Source: Pseudodesulfovibrio nedwellii (GTDB lineage: Bacteria; Desulfobacterota; Desulfovibrionia; Desulfovibrionales; Desulfovibrionaceae). Taken from it: a stretch of 64,000 nt of DNA. Location: positions 2,909,501 through 2,973,500 of the forward strand of contig NZ_AP026709.1 of NCBI RefSeq assembly GCF_027923765.1, read 5' to 3'. Both the position numbers and the translations under genes were made by a program. Of this stretch, positions 51,316 through 58,884 are shown in pieces. Within the stretch, counting starts at the first letter, position 1; each line of letters begins with the position of its first letter. Below the pieces are notes generated by a model. That model saw only the letters and a list, made by a program, of their open reading frames with translations. It did no database searches and was not told the DNA's origin.

Positions 51316-52119
51316 TTATTCTTCTTTATTGATATATGCCAAAAATTTGTTGGCTTCTTCGAAAGAAGGATTCAGTTCAAGCGCCTTGGCCAGGTTCGCT
51401 TTGCATTCGTCCTTTTCGCCTTGTTCAAAATAGGCACGGGCGATATTGTAGTAGAGGTTCTCGTCGTTTTCAGTGATTTCAAGAGCGCGGGTATAATACT
51501 CAACGGCCTGATCAAGTAGCTTGGATTTGCGTAGGTTGATGCCGAACTCGTTGAATAAATGCTTGTGTTCGGGCGTAAATGCTGCGTCTAGACAGACCAC
51601 TCGTTCGAAGATATCTCCCGCTTTTTCCGTTTCACCTCGTTCCATATATGTCAGGCCGAGACCAAAGTTGGCGCGTACGTTTTGCTCGTCGAAGTTCAGT
51701 GTGGCTTCATACTCAAATTGAGCTGAGTAGAGTGCCCCCTGTTCGCGTTGATTTTCGGCGCGTTTCAAGGTGGAGTCCATCTCCTGCATTCTTGGATAAA
51801 CTTCTGCCTGATAGTATTCCAATTCCGGGTCGAATTTTTCCAGAAAATCGGGCAATGGGAAACCTTCCTTAGGCCCGGAGGGGATGTTGTTATTATTGAG
51901 AGGTTGGACCATGACTACTCGTCCATTCTCATCTTGATCAGCTTCTTCGGCAAACCAGTAAGACTTCTGGATAGCCTTGCGGGAAGTGGTGCCGGTGCCG
52001 ACTCTGTTGACTGATTGAGAAGAGAAGACTCCAAAGATTTTTTCGAGTTCCACATCTTCGGGAATAGTGACGGTCTCCATGGGTTCATCCGGGGTGACCT
52101 TGTTTTTATCTTGGTTCAC
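51316..52119 (-). CDS. TPR-repeat protein
   Basis: 267 residues from a GTG start with GAGGA seven nt upstream. The first 110 residues are acidic and without known fold; then TPR units follow (ALYSAQFEYEATLNFDEQNVRANFGLGLTYMERG; LDQAVEYYTRALEITENDENLYYNIARAYFEQG; CKANLAKALELNPSFEEANKFLAYI). It is a protein-interaction scaffold. Same operon as the FetAB-like pair but without obvious functional link. Confidence 0.85.
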   Translation of the reverse strand: MNQDKNKVTPDEPMETVTIPEDVELEKIFGVFSSQSVNRVGTGTTSRKAIQKSYWFAEEADQDENGRVVMVQPLNNNNIPSGPKEGFPLPDFLEKFDPELEYYQAEVYPRMQEMDSTLKRAENQREQGALYSAQFEYEATLNFDEQNVRANFGLGLTYMERGETEKAGDIFERVVCLDAAFTPEHKHLFNEFGINLRKSKLLDQAVEYYTRALEITENDENLYYNIARAYFEQGEKDECKANLAKALELNPSFEEANKFLAYINKEE

Positions 52120-52518
52120 GACATGTCCTCGATTGGTTTCAATTTATCGTGTGTGAATAAAAAAATACACGGCAGAGCCATGAATGGCAACTGGCAGAGG
52201 TGTCGATTGAACGACAAAATAACACGTTTACAGGATGCGTGCATCCGATCTGTTGCCGTGTGTGGTGATGCAAAAGTTTGAGCCTTTTATTGATGCGGAG
52301 AACAGACGTTTCCGACGAACATTCGTTTGATAGAATATGAGAAAAAAAGATGTATCCATTGTAAAAAAATGAGCATCCTCTCCCTGACCCTCCAAGGTGA
52401 CAATCCGGTTTGTTTCGGGTAAACGCAAAGACGGCGAATTACCGTCTTCTGGATCGAATGATTGCAGAAGATTTTATATAATGTAGATAATTGTTGATGT
52501 TTCAAGGAGACTCCACTG

Positions 52519-53079
52519 ATGGACAATGTCGGCAAAAGGATTCAGTCCTACCGAGAAAAACAGAATCTGACCATTGAGGATTTAGCCAATCGAACCACTT
52601 TGAGCGAAGAGTTCATTCGCGCCGTTGAAGACGAGGACATGTATCCTTCCTTGCAGCCGCTCGTGAAATTGGCACGCGCATTAGGGGTGCGGCTTGGTAC
52701 CTTTATGGATGACCATGTGTCCCGTGATCCGTTGATCACGCGTCTTGATGAGCGCACAGAAGAATTGGTCATGCATCCTGCCGGAAAGGAACCGGGGTTG
52801 AAGTTTCATTCCCTTGGCAAGGGCAAGACCGATCGCCATATGGAACCTTTTTTTATCGAGTTGATGCCCGAATCCGCTAAGGACGAGCACCTTTCCTCTC
52901 ATGAAGGTGAAGAATTTATCATAGTTCACTCCGGTAAGGTTCGCATCAAATACGGCCAGGAAGAGACCATTCTTGAAAAAGGAGATTCCTCCTATTTCAA
53001 CTCCGTGGTACCGCACAATGTGGCGTGTGCCGGTGATGAAATGGCCGAAATCTATGCTGTCCTCTACTTCCCAGAATAG
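52519..53079 (+). CDS. XRE-family regulator with C-terminal cupin (pair 1)
   Basis: 186 residues; CAAGGAGA lies upstream. An N-terminal helix-turn-helix (IQSYREKQNLTIEDLANRTTLSEEFIRAVE) is joined to a cupin from about 110 (SSHEGEEFIIVHSGKVRIKYG ... LEKGDSSYFNSVVPHNVACAG). XRE-cupin proteins commonly sense an acid or acyl compound and control the adjacent ligase gene. The gap 52120-52518 before it has no gene; it holds a leader with a small hairpin AGACGG/CCGTCT near 52428. Confidence 0.9.
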   Translation: MDNVGKRIQSYREKQNLTIEDLANRTTLSEEFIRAVEDEDMYPSLQPLVKLARALGVRLGTFMDDHVSRDPLITRLDERTEELVMHPAGKEPGLKFHSLGKGKTDRHMEPFFIELMPESAKDEHLSSHEGEEFIIVHSGKVRIKYGQEETILEKGDSSYFNSVVPHNVACAGDEMAEIYAVLYFPE

Positions 53080-53088
53080 GGGGGCGTC

Positions 53089-54729
53089 ATGACAGCACTT
53101 CGCGAAATAACCCTTGGACAACTTTTGGACGAGGCCGTTGAAAAGTGGCCTGATCAGGACGCCGTGGTCTACGTGGATCGCGACTTTCATTTGACCTATG
53201 AGGAATTCGGCGATTTGGTGGATACCATCGCCAAAGGTCTTATGGGACTGGGTGTGCAAAAGGGTGAAAAGGTGGCTATCTGGGCGAATAATGTCCCTTA
53301 TTGGGTCGCCTTGCAGTTCGCCACAGCCAAGATCGGGGCCATTCTGCTTACGGTCAACACTCATTATCGTTCACACGAACTTAAATATTTGCTTGAGCAT
53401 TCCGAGGCCGAAAATCTGTTCATCATTGGCGAATATCGGGGGCATGATTATCTCGCCTCGGTGTACGAGCAGGTGCCGGAACTCAAGGTGCAGGAACGTG
53501 GTCAGCTTCATACCAACACGTTTCCTCATCTTAAGCGTGTATTTTACCTTGGTCACGAAAAGCATCGTGGCATGTATTCCATTCCTGAATTGCAGGCCAT
53601 GTCCGCTATGGTCTCCGATCAGGATTACAAGGCCCGTCAAGCGGGGATTGATGCGCATGATGTTGTCAATATGCAATACACCTCCGGGACCACGGGGTTC
53701 CCCAAGGGCGTGCAGCTTTCTCATTACAACATTGCCAACAACGGGTACTGGATCGGCAAGAACCAGAACTTTCAGCCAGGTGACCGGCTTGCTTTGACTG
53801 TGCCATTGTTCCATTGCTTCGGCTGTGTGCTTGGCGTACTCGCCTGCGTCAACCATGGTGTGGCCATGATTATTCTTGAGGACTTTGTACCCACGGATGT
53901 CATGCTCGCCATTGATCAGGAAAAATGTACTGCGGTGTATGGCGTGCCAACGATGTTTATAGCCATGCTTGATCATGCCATGTTTGATCGTTTCGATTAT
54001 TCCTCCCTGCGTACTGGCATTATGGCTGGTTCGCCATGTCCGGTGGAAGTCATGAAGCGGGTTATGGACAAGATGAACATGAAAGAGATCACCATCTGTT
54101 ATGGCCTCACCGAGGCCAGTCCGGTGATGAGTCAGACCACCATCGGTGATACCATCGAGCACATGACCGAGACCGTTGGTCCGGCTATGCCCGAAGTGGA
54201 GATTCGCATTACTGATCCCGAAACGGGTGAAAAATGTGCCTCCGGTGTTCAAGGTGAGGTTTGTTGTCGTGGTTATAATGTAATGACGGGCTACTACAAT
54301 AACGAGAAAGCCACGATTGCCGCTATTGATACCGATGGCTGGCTGCATTCCGGTGATCTCGGTGTTATGGATGATGACGGTTATTTGTCCATTACAGGTC
54401 GTCTCAAGGATATGATCATTCGTGGCGGAGAGAATATCTATCCGCGCGAAATCGAGGAGTTTCTCTACACTATGGAGGGCGTTCTCGATGTACAGGTAGC
54501 TGGTGTGCCTAGCGAAAAGTTTGGCGAACAGGTCGGTGCTTTTGTTATTCTCAAGGAAGGCGTTGAACTGGAACCTGAAGATGTCATCGACTATTGCCGT
54601 GGCAAGATCGCTCGTTACAAGATTCCGAAATACGTCACGTTTATGACTGAATATCCCATGACTGCATCCGGGAAAATTCAGAAATATAAATTGCGTGACC
54701 ACGCAGCCACCCTGTGGCCGGACGCGTAG
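53089..54729 (+). CDS. AMP-dependent acyl-CoA ligase (pair 1)
   Basis: 546 residues, starting 9 nt after the regulator stop with AGGGGGG before the ATG. ANL-family motifs: YTSGTTGFPKGVQLSH (P-loop), ICYGLTEASPVMSQT, WLHSGDLGVMDDDGYLSITGRLKDMIIRGGENIYPREIEEFL and the C-terminal lysine in ASGKIQKYKLR. It activates a carboxylic acid with ATP and CoA; sequence type is nearest to medium/long-chain fatty acyl-CoA ligases, but the substrate is unproven. Ends at a hairpin terminator. Confidence 0.92.
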   Translation: MTALREITLGQLLDEAVEKWPDQDAVVYVDRDFHLTYEEFGDLVDTIAKGLMGLGVQKGEKVAIWANNVPYWVALQFATAKIGAILLTVNTHYRSHELKYLLEHSEAENLFIIGEYRGHDYLASVYEQVPELKVQERGQLHTNTFPHLKRVFYLGHEKHRGMYSIPELQAMSAMVSDQDYKARQAGIDAHDVVNMQYTSGTTGFPKGVQLSHYNIANNGYWIGKNQNFQPGDRLALTVPLFHCFGCVLGVLACVNHGVAMIILEDFVPTDVMLAIDQEKCTAVYGVPTMFIAMLDHAMFDRFDYSSLRTGIMAGSPCPVEVMKRVMDKMNMKEITICYGLTEASPVMSQTTIGDTIEHMTETVGPAMPEVEIRITDPETGEKCASGVQGEVCCRGYNVMTGYYNNEKATIAAIDTDGWLHSGDLGVMDDDGYLSITGRLKDMIIRGGENIYPREIEEFLYTMEGVLDVQVAGVPSEKFGEQVGAFVILKEGVELEPEDVIDYCRGKIARYKIPKYVTFMTEYPMTASGKIQKYKLRDHAATLWPDA

Positions 54730-54745
54730 AATAAAGATGAAGACT

Positions 54746-54775
54746 GGGGGAAACCTTTTGAAAGAGGTTTCCCCC
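54746..54775 (+). terminator. Hairpin terminator after the first ligase gene
   Basis: GGGGGAAACCTTTT-type arms pair with AAGAGGTTTCCCCC; the stem is GC-rich at its base and A/T-rich at the loop. No long T-run follows, so efficiency is uncertain. Confidence 0.6.
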
Positions 54776-54909
54776 AAACCCTCATCTAGAACTTTCAGAC
54801 GTGCCGTCAGAGAGCTTAATGGGGGATATAAAGACACGTTGGCGGCGTGTTGGTGGCAAGCAAAGGGGAAAATGTTGCTTGTCAGGAAGAATCCTCCACC
54901 CCGCAGGGG

Positions 54910-54978
54910 TGGCGATAAAAAGTTTTGGAGGATTCTCAAGGAACCTTTTTTAAAAGGTTCCTTGAGCCGCCGGAGGCA
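54910..54978. repeat. Hairpin-type intergenic repeat, copy H, upstream of a gene
   Basis: GATAAAAAGTTTTGGAGGAT is followed by a 14-bp perfect stem (CTCAAGGAACCTTTT / AAAAGGTTCCTTGAG, 54935-54966) and CCGCCGGAGGC. It has the same order as copies E and G, but here the tail faces the start of a gene: the ribosome site of the second regulator begins about 12 nt later. No other gene is visible in 54730-54997. Confidence 0.75.
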
Positions 54979-54997
54979 CTTCTTACAGGAGGTATAT

Positions 54998-55546
54998 ATG
55001 GAACAGTACAAGGAAATTGCGCCCCGTTTGGTGGGATTGCGAGAAGGAATCGGCTGGACCGTTGCTGAGATGGCAGACCTTTTGGGCCTGCCGGAAGACA
55101 AAGTTGCCGGGTATGAATCCGGGACAGTCGAGATTCCGGTTGGGTACATGTTGGATGTTTCCCGGCTGTGTCGGGTCGATCTGACCACGCTCATTTCCGG
55201 GCGAGAACCCCACCTGAAATCGTATTCCGTTGTCCGTAAAGACGAAGGGTACGCTGTGGATCGTCGCAAGGATTATGACTACAAGTCTTTGGGGTACAAG
55301 TTCGCCGGACGCGAAATGGAGCCGTTTTTGATCACGGTACCACCGAAACCCGAAGAAGAAATGGTCGAGACTGCACACCGTGGACAGGAATTTATGTACG
55401 TCCTTGAAGGTCGTCTTGAAGTCCGTCTTGGTGGTGAATCTATTGTTGTTGAGCCGGGTGACTCTTTGTATTTCAGTTCCGAAACGCCTCATGCTCTGCG
55501 TGGTATGGATGGCAAAGAAGTAAAATTCCTTGATGTGATTCTGTAG
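54998..55546 (+). CDS. XRE-family regulator with C-terminal cupin (pair 2)
   Basis: 182 residues from the ATG at 54998 (AGGAGG upstream); the open frame runs 101 codons back through the repeat and terminator, which is not coding. HTH VGLREGIGWTVAEMADLLGLPEDKVAGYESG, then a cupin (HRGQEFMYVLEGRLEVRLGGESIVVEPGDSLYFSSETPHALRGM). A diverged paralog of the regulator at 52519. Probably controls the ligase that follows. Confidence 0.9.
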   Translation: MEQYKEIAPRLVGLREGIGWTVAEMADLLGLPEDKVAGYESGTVEIPVGYMLDVSRLCRVDLTTLISGREPHLKSYSVVRKDEGYAVDRRKDYDYKSLGYKFAGREMEPFLITVPPKPEEEMVETAHRGQEFMYVLEGRLEVRLGGESIVVEPGDSLYFSSETPHALRGMDGKEVKFLDVIL

Positions 55547-55642
55547 GGTTGGCCGATTTTTTGGTCCGCCCGGAACAAGGTATGTCATTTTTTATGTGCA
55601 AAAAAAACGCAAAATTGATTCAGAATCACGGAGTTATTTATC

Positions 55643-57277
55643 ATGTTTACTAAGGAAGAATACGCCGATTACGCAGACTTGTGCGCCAGATATAAACCGG
55701 AATGCCCTGAGAATTTCAACTTTTCTTATGATGTTCTGGATGCAATGGAGCCGGGAAAAACCGCGCTTATTCATGTTGACGACGATGGTGTTCGTCGCGA
55801 ATACGATTTCAAATTTTTTCAGGAAACGTCGAGTAAACTCGCCAATGCCCTTGTGAAAGAGGGCGTCAAGAAAGGTGATCGGGTTATGCTCGTCCTGTAT
55901 CGCCGTTTGGAATACTGGACGGTTATGCTTGCATTGCATCGCATCGGCGCATTGCCAATTCCGTCCCCGTCCCTGCTGACAAAGAAGGATATCTCTCAGC
56001 GTGTAAATTACGCTAAGATTTCCGCTATCATCTGTGAAGATTCCATTTGTGCACGTGTGGATGAAGCCAAGGGTGATTGCCCGGGACTCAATCATTTCGT
56101 ACAGATTGACGGCGAAACCAATGACGGTTGGCATGACTATGAAGAACTTATGGCAACTGGTGATGTGAGTTTTCCGCGTACGGCTGATTCTCCAGGCGGC
56201 GATGATCCCATGGTCATTTTCTTTTCTTCCGGTACCACGGGCCTGCCAAAGATGGTGCTGCACAATTTCTCCTATCCGGCGAGTCATTTTACGACAGCTG
56301 CAATGTGGCACGATCTTGAAGAGGGCGATATCCATCTGACTCTGTCCGAGACCGGTTGGGCCAAGTCCGTGTGGGGCAAGTTCTATGGCCAGTGGATGGC
56401 CGGTGCCGTCGTTTTTGTCTGGGATTTTCGAGGCAAGTTCGAGCCTGCTCATCTCTTGCAGATCATGGAAGAAAACAAGATCACGACCTTTTGCGCACCG
56501 CCGACCGTGTACCGATTCCTTGTGCGCGAGGATTTGTCCAAGTACGCATTGTCACTTCGTCACTGCACTACTGCTGGCGAGCTGTTGAATGAGTCGGTAT
56601 TCCATGCCTGGGAAAAGGCTTTCAACATGCCTCTTTATGAAGGATATGGTCAGACTGAAACCACACTTCAGGTGGCGACTTTCAAGTGCATGACGCCCAA
56701 ACCTGGTTCCATTGGTCGGCCTGTGCCTGGGTGGGACATTGCGCTTATGGATGATGAGGGTAAGAAAGTCCCTCAGGGCGAAGAAGGCGAAATTTGTATC
56801 CGTATTGACAAGCCGGTGCTCGGGTTGTTCGATTCCTATATGGATGAGCCGGAAAAGACCGCGTCCGTCAAGTTTGATGGCTGGTATCATACCGGAGACA
56901 AAGCTTGGGCGGATGAAGATGGATACCTCTGGTTCATGGGCCGTACTGATGACCTTATCAAGAGCTCCGGCTATCGTATCGGACCCTTTGAGGTCGAGTC
57001 TGCTTTGGTGGCACATGATTCCGTTATCGAAGCTGCCGTCACCGGCTTGCCTGATGAGGTGCGTGGGCAACTGGTGAAGGCAACGGTGGTTCTTGCACCC
57101 GGTTACGAGCCGTCCGAAGAGCTGACCAAGGCCCTTCAGACCTATGTCCGAGAATTGACCGCCCCGTACAAATATCCCCGCGTTATCGAGTATGTGGATG
57201 ATCTGCCCAAGACCATTTCCGGCAAGATCAAACGTAAAGAGATTCGGGAAGCTGATTTGAAGAAATATAACAGTTAA
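55643..57277 (+). CDS. AMP-dependent acyl-CoA synthetase, acetyl-CoA synthetase-like (pair 2)
   Basis: 544 residues. ANL motifs: FFSSGTTGLPKMVLH, YEGYGQTETTLQV, GWYHTGDKAWADEDGYLWFMGRTDDLIKSSGYRIGPFEVE and the C-terminal lysine motif KTISGKIKRKEIRE. The sequence resembles medium-chain (MACS/ACSM) acyl-CoA synthetases more than the long-chain type in pair 1, so the two pairs probably use different acids. ATG preceded by GGAG. Confidence 0.92.
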   Translation: MFTKEEYADYADLCARYKPECPENFNFSYDVLDAMEPGKTALIHVDDDGVRREYDFKFFQETSSKLANALVKEGVKKGDRVMLVLYRRLEYWTVMLALHRIGALPIPSPSLLTKKDISQRVNYAKISAIICEDSICARVDEAKGDCPGLNHFVQIDGETNDGWHDYEELMATGDVSFPRTADSPGGDDPMVIFFSSGTTGLPKMVLHNFSYPASHFTTAAMWHDLEEGDIHLTLSETGWAKSVWGKFYGQWMAGAVVFVWDFRGKFEPAHLLQIMEENKITTFCAPPTVYRFLVREDLSKYALSLRHCTTAGELLNESVFHAWEKAFNMPLYEGYGQTETTLQVATFKCMTPKPGSIGRPVPGWDIALMDDEGKKVPQGEEGEICIRIDKPVLGLFDSYMDEPEKTASVKFDGWYHTGDKAWADEDGYLWFMGRTDDLIKSSGYRIGPFEVESALVAHDSVIEAAVTGLPDEVRGQLVKATVVLAPGYEPSEELTKALQTYVRELTAPYKYPRVIEYVDDLPKTISGKIKRKEIREADLKKYNS

Positions 57278-57291
57278 GAATTCTGACGATT

Positions 57292-57333
57292 AAAAACGAA
57301 AAAGCCGACCATGTGGTCGGCTTTTTCGTTTTT
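57292..57333. terminator. Bidirectional terminator between convergent genes
   Basis: A near-perfect 19-bp stem (AAAAACGAAAAAGCCGACC and its complement) with loop ATGT; the A- and T-rich ends serve both strands. Confidence 0.92.
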
Positions 57334-57349
57334 AATAACAAGGTAAAGA

Positions 57350-57613
57350 CTATTGCGGATTCTTTGGATCGGCTTCGCCTTCTCCATTCGCTTCTGCCGT
57401 AGCAACTCCATCTTCTGTCAACAGCGTGGCATATGCATCCTTGAAAATGAGTTTTGTTGCGAGTTCATCGGCTTTTTCTCCCAGCTCCATGAGGTGTTCA
57501 AGGAAGTCGAGAATAAGCAGTCGGCGTTCTTCTTCACCGTTTTCGAATTCGAATTTGCAGTCGCCGGATTCGAAATACTTGGCCACGCGTTCCAGATAAT
57601 CGATGTCGAGCAT
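57350..57613 (-). CDS. Small protein of unknown function downstream of rlmH
   Basis: 87 residues from the ATG at 57613, with ACGGAGA upstream; the frame is open for 32 codons more inside rlmH, which is not used. Acidic and mostly helical (DIDYLERVAKYFESGDCKFEF; RRLLILDFLEHLMELGEKADELA), with a disordered tail. Last of a three-gene run phosphoesterase-rlmH-this, 13 nt after rlmH. No known family recognised. Confidence 0.65.
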   Translation of the reverse strand: MLDIDYLERVAKYFESGDCKFEFENGEEERRLLILDFLEHLMELGEKADELATKLIFKDAYATLLTEDGVATAEANGEGEADPKNPQ

Positions 57614-57626
57614 ACGTAAATCTCCG

Positions 57627-58097
57627 TTAGTCGTGATGGTAGGGCATGTTTTTATGAATGGTTCCGACGCGGTATAATTGTTCAAGCAGGAGTAAACGTG
57701 CCAGCTCATGTGGCAGTGTCATATCACTGAGCCGGATGGAATGACGGGCCGCTTTTTTGACGTCTTCGGACAATCCAAAGGGGCCGCCGATGACGAACAC
57801 AGGTCGTTGGTTAGGCGCATCTGTCCATTTTTGAACCCGCTTGGCGAGTTCTCGCGAGGTCAATCGGTCGCCGTATTCATCAAGAATGATGAGGACGTCT
57901 CCCTTTTTGACCTTGGAAAGAATACCTTCTCCTTCCTTTTTGTTCTTGTCCTGAACCGGAAGTTTGCCGGGGGCGTCTTTGATTATAGACTCTTCCAGCT
58001 TGAAAAAACGCGATAGTTTTTTCAAGTAATGGGCGCATCCATCCTTGGAAAATGGTTCTTTGAGTTTCCCAACCCAGATGAATCCGATCTTGCTCAT
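57627..58097 (-). CDS. rlmH: 23S rRNA pseudouridine-1915 N3-methyltransferase
   Basis: 156 residues, a SPOUT-fold enzyme that methylates pseudouridine 1915 in helix 69. The SAM-binding knot is visible: LIILDEYGDRLTSRELAKRV, FVIGGPFGLSEDVKKAA and the end region LSDMTLPHELARLLLLEQLYRVGTIHKNMPYH. The start overlaps the upstream phosphoesterase stop (ATGA). Confidence 0.96.
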   Translation of the reverse strand: MSKIGFIWVGKLKEPFSKDGCAHYLKKLSRFFKLEESIIKDAPGKLPVQDKNKKEGEGILSKVKKGDVLIILDEYGDRLTSRELAKRVQKWTDAPNQRPVFVIGGPFGLSEDVKKAARHSIRLSDMTLPHELARLLLLEQLYRVGTIHKNMPYHHD

Positions 58098-58753
58098 GAC
58101 ACGCTCATTAGTTGTGCGGAGACGGTTGAGCCTTCAAATTCGATGCGAATATAGCCGCCGCCAGCCAGCATGCCAGGATTAATAACCGGAGTTTTGCCGA
58201 TCATGTCTACAGCTTTTGATTCGTGGATGTGGCCGGTGATGACCAGTGCCGGTTGGACGCGCTCGATGAATTTGCGGACGCTGGGGCTACCAACATGCTG
58301 TCCGTTACCGAGTTGATCAACCTTGGTGTCGTGTGGCGGCTCGTGGATAATTGCGATGAGCTGGTCGAATTCGTCTACCTGCGTATGGGTTTCATCCAGC
58401 CATTTGGCAATGGTTTCTTCCGGGACTTCGCTGGGTGTACCAAACGGTGTCGGCGTGGACATTCCCACACCCAAGAGGGCGAGGCCGGGAGTCAGCTCTC
58501 GGACTTTCAGATGGATGTCCATGTCCTGTTCTATCAGGTAGGTCTGCACAGTGTCTGTGTCCATATTCCCCGGTTGGGCCAGAATACGGGGATTGATCGC
58601 GGCCACAGTCTTGATCACGTTATTGACCGCTTCACGGCTCCCCCGGTTGGTAATGTCGCCGGAGATGATGACACCTTCCGCGCCGGAGAGGTCGGGAATG
58701 GCCTCAATAAGGCCTGTGGATTCGTGTATATCGCCAAATGCTATCCAATACAT
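58094..58753 (-). CDS. Calcineurin-like metallophosphoesterase
   Basis: 219 residues; CAGGAG lies before the ATG. Metal-binding motifs: FGDIHESTGL near residue 7, ISGDITNRGS, QPGNMDTD, IHEPPHD and TGHIHESK. Small cytoplasmic phosphoesterases of this type act on nucleotides or phosphoproteins, with unknown substrate here. First gene of the operon with rlmH. Confidence 0.87.
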   Translation of the reverse strand: MYWIAFGDIHESTGLIEAIPDLSGAEGVIISGDITNRGSREAVNNVIKTVAAINPRILAQPGNMDTDTVQTYLIEQDMDIHLKVRELTPGLALLGVGMSTPTPFGTPSEVPEETIAKWLDETHTQVDEFDQLIAIIHEPPHDTKVDQLGNGQHVGSPSVRKFIERVQPALVITGHIHESKAVDMIGKTPVINPGMLAGGGYIRIEFEGSTVSAQLMSVS

Positions 58754-58843
58754 GATCGTGTTCTCCTGAAAAAAACTGGCATGACCCTATATCTGAGTCA
58801 TGCCGTTCGTCAACGGACCGTGGAGGGAGGACATAAAAGAGCG

Positions 58844-58871
58844 GGTGGCCCCATTATGAAGTGGGGCCACC
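58844..58871 (-). terminator. Terminator of the Lon-like protease gene
   Basis: GGTGGCCCC (58844-58852) pairs with GGGGCCACC (58863-58871); on the minus strand the stem is followed by CGCTCTTTTATG. Confidence 0.75.
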
Positions 58872-58884
58872 TGTGAAGCGTATC

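Noticed and set aside
52400-52465. Possible second GEMM-like motif (ACGCAAAG) in the leader of the first XRE-cupin gene
   Set aside because: Only an eight-base match; no GNRA-capped stem or proper closing stem could be drawn.
53371-55269. Long open frame of 632 codons on the minus strand
   Set aside because: It lies antisense to the clear acyl-CoA ligase and regulator genes and shows no protein family; a codon-bias shadow.
55634-56452. 272-codon frame on the minus strand
   Set aside because: Antisense shadow of the second acyl-CoA synthetase gene.
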